A stretch of 64,000 nucleotides of DNA from Carnegiea gigantea (taxonomy: Eukaryota > Streptophyta > Magnoliopsida > Caryophyllales > Cactaceae), in NCBI GenBank assembly GCA_029747015.1, contig JAKOGI010001559.1:82792-146791 (forward strand), written 5' to 3'. The position numbers and the translations under genes were made by a program. The notes beneath the pieces were generated by a model, which saw only the letters and a program-made list of their open reading frames with translations, did not search any database and had not been told where the DNA came from. Positions 48,101 to 59,900 of this stretch are shown here, piece after piece (the stretch's first letter is position 1; each line of letters begins with the position of its first letter).

Positions 48101-48252
48101 GGAAAATTTTGGAAACTTTAATACTTCCCAAAATATATCAAGAACTTTATTAAAAGAATTTCATGAGAGTTAATTAACACTAACTTGGGTTGACTTGGCC
48201 TAGGTCGGTCCAATTGGGCAAAAATTCCAAATCGAATTTTCAGGGTTTTACA
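45184..48252 (-). repeat. Chromovirus 5' LTR (3069 bp)
   Basis: Direct repeat of 35913-38988 with a few percent differences and small indels in homopolymers. The PBS follows at 45169-45180 on the minus strand. Confidence 0.93.
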
Positions 48253-48257
48253 AATAG

Positions 48258-50640
48258 ACTCCCTCCTATTCTTTTTCCTATGACGTCCACTTCTCCTCAC
48301 CCTGTCCATCCATAGTTTACCGCGAGCAGAGCCTTTCGACCTAGGCGTTGGAACCACCACCCATCAAGCACCATCATTAGACCACCACCCATCAACCATC
48401 CCTTCAATCAACCATCGCCACACCATTGCTGCCTTGGCTCACCGGCTGGATCCCCAAAAATCAATATTTGTGAAGATTGACGTGCAAAATGTTGATTTTT
48501 CAAAACGCTAAATCTAGAATTCGTTATCACCCACCAAAATCCGCCCAAAATTGAACTTCCCCTCGATTACCCATGGAATTCCGCCCCCAAACCCCCGAAT
48601 TAATTGAGGGAAAACACTTTAGAATTTCGCAATTGGGTGTTCAATGTTTGGAAATTGAGTGTTCAATGAAAGGCTACGTGTGTTTCCTTCCTCGACAACA
48701 CACGGCTACGCACACCTTCTTCCAGTTGTTGACTAGTGGCGGTTCCTCGATGTTGACGGCGGTGGCCTCCCTCCCTACCCCTTTCTCTCCCTCTCTTATG
48801 GTCTAGGTGTCCAGATGATCCCTTTAGGGGTTGGGATTTGATCTCCCTCCATGGGGAGGGGTTTCAAGTTTAAGGGGTTTAGGGAGGACTTGATACCTCC
48901 AAATATTAAGTTTCATTCCCTAAATGCCTCACCAAATATTAGGGAGTTGAACTTGAAACCTGAAGTTTCGAGTCCCCAACCTTTTTGTGCTCACTAAACC
49001 CCTAATGTGGGCTGTTGTCATTTGAAGGAAACTTTGGGTTAAGTGGATTCATAAGTACCATATTAAGAACACATATTTTTTGGGAGGTTAGCTACCTACC
49101 TACCACAAGCTAAGCCACATAGGTAGTGAGGAAGTTGTTCATGTATGGGGGAACTTCAGGGAGATTGTCATTGCTTATGAGATGCTTATGGCATGAGGAA
49201 GGTCTTTTTGAGCCTCCTGAGAGGTGTTTAATGGGAACAAAAAAGGCTTACTTCGTTAGTCATATATGTGCTTAGTCACAATTTTGTCTTTTGGCTCGTG
49301 TTCCCTAGGAGAATGAGTGCCAAAGATACATTGATGCATATGGGAATACTGAACGTGGCTGATCTAAAATGTGCTATATATGAAACAGAAAATGAGACAT
49401 TGAGACCATGAACATTTGTTATTTGAATATGTTCAATGCTTTGCACTGAAGTTTGAGCACTGAAGTTTGAGATAGATTGTGTGCATGAATACTGATTAAC
49501 ATAAGGTGCAATTGGAGTTGAATTTTTAGTCAGATCCCACGCTGAAAACCCACATACCTTGAAACATGTCTTTATTTACTTTTTGTGACATCGAATGTAT
49601 GTACGGGTCGTTCAAAAAATGAAGCGAAGTTCAGGGAAATTGTTAGGGAGGTAATGATCAACATGCACCTTGGGATAGGATAGCAACGATAAAAGAAATT
49701 AAAGAATTTTTCCTTCAAAAGATCATACGTTAGATATGATGCTGTAAGGAGCAAGGTTTACGTAAAGGTTGACCATGTGGGGTGTGTTTTGTGCTCAGTT
49801 GAGTTGCAAAACTTTGACTTATATAGATTATTTACTTGGAAGCAATATAAATTTACTTTCCAAAATAAAAATATATAACTCATTCTCATTTTCATTTGAA
49901 AATTTTGCAAATAATTATAAAATTAAATATACCATGCCTGTAATACATTAGATATAGGTTAACATATGTTTTTTTTTTTTTTAAATTATGATAAGTCATA
50001 TAGAATAATAGAATACAAAGAATGAGTAGAGAAATTGAATCTATTCTTAACTATTAGATCAAAGTCTCATCGAGTAATCAATTAGAAAGTGATTTCTTAT
50101 AATTGATAGGTTTATATCTGTTACAACTGATTTGTTTATGTTTCTCTTTGAGAATGCTGAATGCCATAAACATTGCAGACCAAAGGCTTGTTCTTTTTGT
50201 TGGTCTTTTTAATTTACCAACTTCAATCAACTTCAACCTACTTCAATTAAAAATACCAACTTTAACCAACTTCAACTTACTTCAACCAACTTCAACCCAC
50301 CTCCTTCAAAATTATATTCTCACTATTTTAACCAATATATAAAATATACCAACTTCAGCTCAATTCAACCAACTTAAACTCAATTCAATCCAATTCAATT
50401 AAAAATATCAATTTTAATTAACTTTAATTCGCTTTAATTTATCTAAACTAATTTTACTTTTTAACCAATCTTAATTTAACAACAAAAAAAATAGGCCCCA
50501 AATAACCTTTTGGAGGCGGGGGGGGGGGGGGTTGTGTCTCGGAAACCCTAACTGTAAGTAATACCTTAACAAGCCATCTAGTTGACTAGTTCACTTCAGT
50601 CCAATGTTCATGTTGTAAAATCCCAAACCCTCTAAAACCC
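48258..50640. other. Intergenic DNA between chromovirus and PRMT5
   Basis: Includes low-complexity CCACCA sequence (48340-48430) and AT-rich DNA. No gene recognised; the final part should hold the PRMT5 promoter. Confidence 0.35.
50185..50497. mobile_element. MITE-like unit with AACTTCAACC tandem words
   Basis: Left end GGCTTGTTCTTTTTGTTGG and the reverse complement of the right end (GGCCTATTTTTTTTGTTG) form an imperfect inverted repeat. The interior is built from repeated CAACTTCAAC-type words. It lies about 220 bp upstream of PRMT5. Confidence 0.45.
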
Positions 50641-50671
50641 TACTCCAGGGTGCAGACTCCACCCTTCTTCT

Positions 50672-50698
50672 CCTCTCTCTCTCTCTCTCTGTCTCTCG
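50672..50698 (+). promoter_or_regulatory. (CT)n leader tract of PRMT5
   Basis: A pyrimidine CT microsatellite just upstream of the ATG at 50722, followed by AAGAAGAAG. Such Y-patch-like tracts are frequent around plant transcription starts. Function inferred. Confidence 0.4.
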
Positions 50699-50721
50699 TT
50701 CTCTCTAAGAAGAAGAAGAAG

Positions 50722-53700
50722 ATGCCGCTGGGTGAGAAGCAAGGGGACAAAAGCGAATCCCGCTACTGTGGAGTAGAAACACAGTTCAGCAATGACATGC
50801 CTCAGCTTCTTGATTTCAACATCAATGGCGGATTCGACTTTGTTGTCGCTCCTTTGGTTCGTATTCAATTAACCCTTTGTCTAGTTTAGCTGTTTTGTTA
50901 TGCATCTAACCGAGTTTCTTCGATGAGGGTTTGCTTTGAATTGATTGCCTATGGTGACTAATTAGCTGTTCACGTCATTTATATACGTGCATAGTCAGTC
51001 AGTTACCTATATTGATTTGTTAAGGGCAATAAGTTTATACTTTGAACCATTTGAGTGAGCTTTAGTTTCGCTTTTATGGGATGCCACTTAACTACAATTC
51101 ATGTCAGTTTCTTGTTTGCGATCTGAATCATTGATGGTTTGGGAAGAAAGGCTAGTTTTTTAAAAGGGGAACAATCAGAAATTGTTTATTCTTTAGTCAC
51201 TTTGTCTCTGAAGCAAATTCTTTCGATGGGTGTTTGATTTGATTGCCTATGGTGACTAATTAGCTGTTCACGTTGCTACTGTATGTGCATAGTCAGTCAG
51301 TCACCTAAATTGATTTGTTTAAAAGGGCACTATTCTGCTGTGAACCATTTGAGTGCTTTGGTTCACTTTGATGGGCTGTCACTGAACTACATTTTCTGAT
51401 GGTCCAAGAAGAAATGATGGACGGGGGCTCAGATGCTTGGAGTTGTCCTCTACTTTGTTTCAAATCAGCCTTCCCCTCCAAACACTAGTTACTCTTATGC
51501 ACAAAGTTACCCACTTCTCCAAATTTTTTCCCGTCTTCCCCCTTTTTAGCTCCCCTTTGGTAAAACTCATTCAATAAAGTAAGAGTTAGCCTTATGATAC
51601 CAAAGTCCTGCTTTTCAAAAGATTTAAGCTGTTGTTTGTATTGTACTGCTTCGTGGAATATTTGAATCTGTCTCCTTTCATGATTGGATGTGAATTTGGA
51701 AATGTTAAGGTCCAATTGTTATCATTCTAAATTCTCAGTTGCTGGCTTTGAGTTGTTACAAGCTGCATGTAAGTGTGACCTTCATTCAAAAGTGTGATAA
51801 CTTTCACTAGTCCTCTTAATTGTGCGAGAATGTCATCAGATCCTAGACTACATAATGGCCAATGGTCTCCAAAAAATTGATTATAATTTTCATTAATGAA
51901 AGTATCTCAGAAATGAGAGTGCTACCGAGAAAGTGTTTAGTGAAGGTTTGCATATTTTTTGAAAGAAAAAACGCAATTGGTTGCCATTTTTAACTGTTAC
52001 CTATCTTAAAACTGGGTTACATATGACTGTTGATTGATTGGTGGTCAGCTAGCGAACCACAGAGGAGCTTACGACTAGTAAGGCACCTAAATTGAACTGT
52101 TTTTTGAGGTGCGGGGGACAGCCAGTGGTGAAGTTATAAACATTGGCCTTAACCAAGTGGAATGACATCGACTATACTTTTTCTGTTATGTTTCCAAACC
52201 AAAATTGGGGAGCTCTTAAAGAAATTTTTGATAGATGCTGTGCCTGTTTGTCTGCTTTATAGGGAAGCTTAGAGAACTTTTATTTGGTTGCATTCACGGA
52301 GACAAAAAAAACACAATTCCTGTTGTTGCTACAAAGTCATATGTTAACTCAAGTTCTAGGACGAACAAAAGTCGGGCACCAGTATCTACAGTGGTTGTAT
52401 TTCTATCCAAATGAATAAAGTGATGGCATCAATTAATGTTTGAAAAAGATGGGTGTGTATATGACCGCTGCCAGGTTTGCATAGAAGGAAGATAGTCATA
52501 GTTCTAAATACTTCTTTTAGGGAGGGTTTGCTCGGATTGCTTTTATTCATGCCTGTTTTCCTGTTTCTTGTGCTCTATTCCTGCACCTGGAGGCTGGAGC
52601 AATGTGGGTAGAGGTGGCGGAAAAAAGGCAGTACTGTGCGTAGATCACCGACTCGTGCATGTTGCTGTATTAACACATGTTTTGGGGGCTAATTTGAAAG
52701 ATGAGCAGAAGTTACAGATTTATGCGGTTATGCCGTAATGATAACTTATGGTGTTGGAACTTGGTCTGACAGTGGCTTACCATACGGCTAATGTATAATT
52801 TGAAAAAAGGGGGGGGGGCTCATATGTAGTCCCTTATCAAATATGCAGGCTTTTTGAAAAGTCTTAAATGATGGCAATTAATTTGGAATTTGGTTCATTG
52901 GTTAATTCCCTGGATTTCATTGTTCATGACGAGTTAATACTTCGTTGCAGATGTAGAAAATAGGTACTAGCCTTAGTTTTAAAAAGCACGAGACGCAATG
53001 AGGCGCATAGTGTCCCAAAGTGCAAGGCGTGAGGCGAAGGCACACACATCATGGCTGTGAGGCGTACTTTTATGCAATTTTTTTTTTTATAAGTTTCAGA
53101 TTTCACAAAGCATCTTTTGCAGAAACAAGTTAGGTTAAGTGCATTAAAAAATGATTAGACATCAATATAACTATTAACACTGCAAATAACCTTAAGATAT
53201 GTTATCTTATCATCATAATTCCCCAATACACACACGTACTGTACAAATATAGCTCACCTTTAAGCTCCCAAGGAAGAAAAAGAAGAAAAATGGTAAAGGC
53301 AAGGTCAAGAAAAAGAAGAAAAAGGGGGAAGATATAGTCTTGCATCTTTAAGGTGTACCTTATCCCCTCCGAGGTGCACCTCATCACCTCTGAGGCGCTA
53401 GCCTTGTAGCCTCACGCTGAGGCGCGCCTAGGCGTGCCTCAAGCGGGCTTTTTTATGTACTAGCTACTGGGGACATCCACTTTTTGTTTGAACTTTCAAG
53501 TTTTTGATATTTTTAGCTTACATTCTGTAAGCTTTATCGGGTCCTTGTACAGTAACGTGTCTTTAGTTTTAGTGTTGTAATTCAAATGCTATATTTCCTT
53601 AAAGCTGGTGGCCAATTAGCCAGTCACATGTAGCTGCATGGCTATCTTTATGTGTGATTGGTCAGTAAGCTCACCTATAGAATCTTGAGGATGGCCAACT

Positions 53701-55881
53701 TTGTGGAGTTGCTGTTGGTGCGACATCACCGTGTGCCAGTCAGCGACATTAGCGTCTCTCTTTCTTTGTTTCAAATGCTCTGTTTTCTCTTTTGAGCCTT
53801 ATGGATTCCCTTGTTGGCTTCCTGTCCTTCACAATGTATCCTTAGGTATCTGTTCGTAATCAATGTTGTAATTTATCTAGTATTTGGTGGCCCATTAGCC
53901 AGTCACATCTAGCTTCATAGCTATTTCATGTGTGGCTGGTCAATAAGCTTACCTGTAGCATCCTGACGATGGACAGTGTAGTGATGTTGCTCTAGGTGCA
54001 GCTTCACTGTGAGCCTATAGTCAACATAAGTGTCTTTTTTTTTCTTATTTCAAACGCCCTTTTTTCCTCCTTGTGGATCTCATTTGTTCTTTTCCTTGTT
54101 AGATTCTTGTCATCCATACCATGCTTTTGAGTTTTATATTTTGAATCAATTTTGTAGTTTGCTCTGGTGGCCAAGTAGCCTGTCACATATAGCTTCATGG
54201 CTGCTTTGATGTGTGATTGGTCAGTAAGCTCACCTATGGCATCTTGAAGATGGCCAGTCTGTTGAAATTGCAGTAGGTGCAGTGTCAGCTTGTGCCTATC
54301 AAGGACATGATATCTTTTCTCCTACATTGTTTTGGGGGAGCTAACATGTAACCTTAGTACAAAGTGAACTAGCATCAGAACCTAGAGTAGGAGAGCAAGG
54401 TATGCTGCAAGGCAAAACCCCCGGGTTTTTTTTTTTTTTTTGGGGGGGGGGAATATTTCCCCTCAGAGGAAGTAGGTTTACGGCCGATGAAATTCGTGCC
54501 TAACAATGCTTATATAGCCCCAGAAAGCCTTGATTTACGGCCGATGAAATTCGTGCCTAACAATGCTTATATAGCCCCAGAAAGCCTTGAAAATCAAGAT
54601 AGCCTAAATCCTTGACAATCTCTTGTCTTCCAAGCAACATTATTACTAAAATAATAAAAATGGAATGCTAAAATACCCTAAAGGTGGACCTACAAAAATT
54701 AAGACAGAGTAGAATGTTAAACTTAGCATAATAATCTGCAATTATGGACTTTTAACTAACAAGAACAATATATAATTGTATCCCACAGTTGTTTATTTTG
54801 CTTCTCTGGGTTGTGTAACTCCATTTCTTCATGGGTGATACACCCTTGGTGTACTTGTCATAAAATTTTTGGTTGCCCATTCCCGCCAAAAAAAAAAAGA
54901 AAGATAAGTAACAATATATGTTCTTGCTTGATTGCATCTTATAATTTTTCCTGGATGTCCTTTCCATGTATATTCTGTTAAGGATGATCTTGTCAACTAG
55001 TGTTTGGAGTTATTACTATGATGTTCTTTGGGTGGGAATCTTAGCACTTGTCAGCAGCTGCTGTGTTTCCTAAAATCTCTTTGATTGAGGCATGATCTTT
55101 AGGTACTGAATACGATCTGTCATCTAAGAGAGTGTGAAAGTTTGCCTTTTTTTTTTTTTTTTTTAAAAGAGTGTTGTTTTTGTGTGATTACTGATTACTC
55201 ATCCCCCCCCCCCCCCCAAAAAAAGAAAAAATTTCCCGGTTGCTTTCTTTGTATTCTTCCTCTTTAGTAAATTTGACAAGTGATTAGTCAATATGAAATT
55301 CAGGTAGATCCTGCATACAGACCAAGCCAAGAAGATTTTGGCGGTAGTCAGTCTGGTGCGCTGCCAGTTGCTGGGTCAGACTTGGTTTTGAGCCCTGCTG
55401 AGTGGAGTAGTCGTGTTGTTGGTAGGGACTTCCTTGTATCATTTTCTTATGTCTGCGGTTTTGATTGTATAAGTTGTGTAGTCAACTTTTTACAATTTTT
55501 GGTGCCAACTTTGTTGAGCTGCGTTCTTTGTGTTTCAGCTGTAAGCCAATTAGTTGCTTTTTGTTTCTGTTGGAGGGACCTATAATTTGTGTATGCATGG
55601 GCATCATGAGTAAGTTGCAATGACTATTACGGAAAATGTACCCTTGATTTGTGTTGACTATGGAGTTACTCTTTGTTTTCTTTTAGTGAGGTCGATTAAG
55701 CAAAAGCAGGTTAGCTTTTTTTTTTCCTTTTTCTGCTAATCTTTGTTCGTTTTAGTGTATTTCATCTTTTCTTTTTTGTCTCAGCAATATTTTAATGTAT
55801 GGTGGAGTAGTAGATGATCAATGGGAGTCTAGGGTCTAATGGAACCAACCTCTTTGCTAATTAGGGGGTAAAGCTGCCCCC

Positions 55882-55912
<31 letters not shown>

Positions 55913-56909
55913 AATCCTCTGAGGCAGGACTCTAGGAGTATGGATTTGAGTTTTGGATGTTTTTGATGTTATAGATTGCTACCTTATAACATTGCAATAG
56001 AGATGACTCAGTTTCAGCAACACTTCTTCTCTGTGTTCTAATAAATCATGATCTCTTCTTGGTCAACCAATGTTATTCTCATTTACTATTGGGTTAATAT
56101 AGTGATGCTATTGAAACAAATAAGGTTTTCTGCAGTTCTGATTTAGTGACAAACTCATTATTTCATTTTGTGCTGGACTTGATGCTTTCAAATTTGTTGA
56201 TGATGTATGTAAAATTCATCTGTTCTTAATTCTTTCATGACAATAGGCAAAATCAGCTCTTGGATAGACTTGGATTCTGATGACGAAGCTCTGAGGAGGG
56301 ATTCTGAAATCAGTCTGAAGCGAGAAGTAGCTTGGGCTACTCATCTGTCACTGCAGGTGCATCAGTCTCTTCATGTTTTTTGCTGCATCCGATAAAATGA
56401 GCTCCACATTTAACCCTTCTATGAGGTTTAAAAGTTTGGTGAACAGCCTCCGCAAAATACATCTCGCATAAGTACCTTTGTTGTGGGTGGGTAAAGTGTA
56501 TGGAAGTAGGATAGTTGCTGTCTGATACTAGCATCTTTTCATGGAATGAAAATGTTGGGAGAAATGGAATGTTAAGTTTTGAAAGAATGGGTCAGTGCTG
56601 TGTTGAAACAGAAGCGCACCTTTGGACAAAAAAGGGTCCATTTATTCATCGGTAATGGGCTCCATTTGGAGTTATTTATCAGTAGTGGGCTCCATTAGCT
56701 GTTATTATTGGACCAAATGCTGAGGATGTTCAAGGGATTTCATACCAAAAGCTGTGCCCTATAGGATTCCTTGAAACAAGATTCCATTCTTGCCTTTATT
56801 TCTGTCTGCAGCTCGGGAATACTCCCAATATGTTGCTTTGACTCTTAACTGTGCGAAATTGGGAGGCTCTGTTACCTACACCACCCTCTCTTTTTTGCTG
56901 CCTTCGTAT

Positions 56910-56949
<40 letters not shown>

Positions 56950-59900
56950 GGCGGGGTGGGGGTCTCTGGGGAGTTTCTTGCCAATTTTTTCTTGTGTATA
57001 AAACTTCTTTTTTGTGATATGCAAGACTTTTGCAAAAGGGATGATTTGCTGATAATTTGTACTTGTTTTCTTGCTCGTGTCCTGTTTGTTGATCAGATCA
57101 AAGAATATGTTTTTAAATCCTTACATTATCTGGACAGGCATGCCTTCTTCCAGCCCCTAAGGGACTGTCGTGTGCTAACTATGCAAGATGTGTGAATCAG
57201 ATTTTGCAGAGCACAAGTAACTTGCAGGTTCCTTCGAAATTTCATGCTCTAGAATTGTATTGTTGATATTCAATATAATTCTTAATTTTAGAGTTCTCAT
57301 TTTCTTCATGCATGCAGTTGTGGCTCCGGATACCTTTAAGGAAGCATGAGGATGGTGAACCTATGGATGATCAAGCATTCGTAAGTATAACTACCTTTAT
57401 CTTTCACCATACAAAATATGATGCCTACTTTGTTCCAGCTACCAATGTGAAAAAATTTTAGACTCTATTAAGCAAATTTGTTCCTGTGATTACTAATGCT
57501 GCAGATTCCACAAAGTCAGATTAACGTTTTTTTATCTCCTCTAGATTTTTTCCCCTTCTGAACTTTCTCATACGACTACCTGACTATACCCTTTTCAATC
57601 GAATTTGATTGCATGGTAATGTATGCTGATTATACATTTTCTACTATTAGTGTGAATACTGGTTATATTAATGTTACAAATGGGTTCTTATTGTTTGTGT
57701 TTGTTCTTATACCTTTGTTGCTGTGCAAAGTATCCCTTGTCTTAGTTCATTTCTTGACGGGAGTGATGTACTTGAAATTGATGAGTTTGAAAGAAATTAT
57801 TGGTGCATTTCTTTGAAGTCCTATGAGTTCTGTTAACTAAGCCATATTTGGAAATTGAACCACCTTTGAACAGGATACAGGCTGTGAAAAATATGACAGC
57901 TATGATGTCACCTTGACAGGTCTTAATGCTATATGTTTACAATTCTCACGCTGTTCCATTTTTCTAACAGGGTGGAGCTCCCATGGACTCCTGGGAGACT
58001 TGGAATTCATTTCGTCTCCTTTGTGAACATAACAGTCAGCTTTCCGTTGCTTTGGATGTCCTGTAAGTTAAATAGGGGCATCACTGTTTTGTCTCAGGAT
58101 CGTATGATACCCGATATTTATTATGCTCAAATTTTGTTGCCCATTAGGAGTTCACTTCCTTATCCAAATTCTTTGGGGCGGTGGTTTGGAGAGCCTGTGC
58201 GTGCAGCAATCCTACACTCCAGTGTAAGCAGAACAAATTTTTGTTAGTGTGTCTTTTCTATTTATTATTTGCATTTTCACTGGTATATCCATCTATCCCC
58301 AGAGCTTTCTTACAAATGCTCGTGGATATCCTTGCTTATCAAAGCGGCATCAGAAGTTAATGATGGCTTTTTTTAACCATTCAGTACAGGTATTGAAACA
58401 CAAATATTTCTGTGTTGAGCATTTACAGCGCAATTTTCATTATGATAACATTATTTTGCCTTTAGAGTTGGGATAGGTTACCTGTAGGCCATAGCTGCAA
58501 TGTTGCCCCTATCCACTAGTTCCTGTTTGTAGCTTTTGGAGGAAAACTTTAGTAGAGATTATTTGAGGATTTACTGATTATCTCCCCCTTTCCTTTTCTT
58601 TTTTCTGGGTTGGGGGGGTGGGGAGCTTCCCTTCCACAGTGAGTGCCCTCTTTGACATTTCGGTGTCCAACAGTCGACCTGTGTGACGGCTTGTTACAAA
58701 TTATATTGATTGATAAATTTAAATCTTTCCGGATAGATTTTGGCGTTTATTCGTGATTTGTGAACTTTGTTGGTTGATACAACTTGATAAATGTTTTTGA
58801 ATCATTTGTATTTTACTATCTGCCAAAGTCAAAAGTGAACTTTGATGTCAAAAATATGTGACTTGAGAAATATGACACTGATATTTTCTTATTGAAAGTT
58901 TTGACAGCCGTATCTTATCCATGGTTTTTCGTTTTTTGGATGAGCAGTTAAAAAGGGCATTAAAATGAGACCAAGAGGATGCCACTCATGTACAAAGGAG
59001 GCAATCTTATTTATAGTTGTATATGTGTCTCTTTCTACCAGGTTGTACTTTGCGGAGAAACGGCCGATTGTGTTCCTGTAAGAACGTCAGAGTTGGCTGG
59101 TAATGATGCCAGTAATCATGTCAACAATGAGTTTGTGATGCTTGATGCTCTGAGGTTTTTGCATATTTGTTAAGCTTGGCTGTGCTTTTGTGATTCTATG
59201 AGCTACTGTTTAAGCATTTGCTTTGGGACATTTATGACAATTATTTCTAATCACAACAATCTCAATCCCACCTGAACCTGAACTACTATTTGCGAGGTCT
59301 AGCTAGATGTGATTAACTAAATAGTTGTGTCGGTGGTTTTTTTATTTTATTTTTTTACATTTTCCAACCATAAGCTAACATTTTAAATTAAATTAATAAG
59401 CATGTCCACCCATTTCATTTAAAATAAATCAAGATTCCCTAGCCCAAATCTGCTTTATTTCGTGTCTTATTCATGTGGTGGTGTTGTCTGGTATCAGTTT
59501 GCTGGCCCTTGTATCCTTTGGACAAACAATGAGGTCTAGAAGTTCACTAGGTCCGTGGTTCAAACAGCTCAACTTTTGTGTGGGGGCCCAATCAATACCT
59601 TTGTTGTGATTTGACATAGTGCTCCCTTGTTCCATATTTGATATCTCCTTTTGTAGGAGTCGGTTCAGTCATCTTACATACTCAGGAACATCCATGCTTT
59701 TAGAAGCACTGTTTTGGAGGCCTTTGTTTTCTTTGGTTTTTGTTTTTATTGTGTGGCCTCTCAGATGAATTTCCTTTGGCTGTTCCTTCTTGTGGCTGGT
59801 TTTCATATTCTCAGACTGCTTTGTTTGCTGTTTGTAGTCATATCCTTAAGGTATATTTCTCTTTAGGTAATCAAAGGCATCCTTTAAGACCATATTTGGA

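Larger units (their letters stand above)
35913..48252 (-). mobile_element. Ty3/gypsy chromovirus, Tekay/Del-like, 12.3 kb
   Basis: Two 3.07 kb LTRs (35913-38988, 45184-48252) are flanked by the perfect duplication AATAG (35908-35912 and 48253-48257). On the minus strand the order is LTR, PBS, accessory acidic ORF, gag with two zinc knuckles, protease, RT, RNase H, integrase, chromodomain, LTR. Integrase after RT defines gypsy; the C-terminal chromodomain defines a chromovirus; multi-kb LTRs suit Tekay/Del. A hand comparison of the first ~180 LTR bases shows about 5 differences, so insertion is fairly recent. Stops and shifts in gag and pol make it non-autonomous. Confidence 0.93.

Noticed and set aside
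53605..54320. Regular 279 bp array as a possible CRISPR or gene cluster
   Set aside because: The whole unit repeats, not a short repeat with unique spacers, and no open frame is shared.
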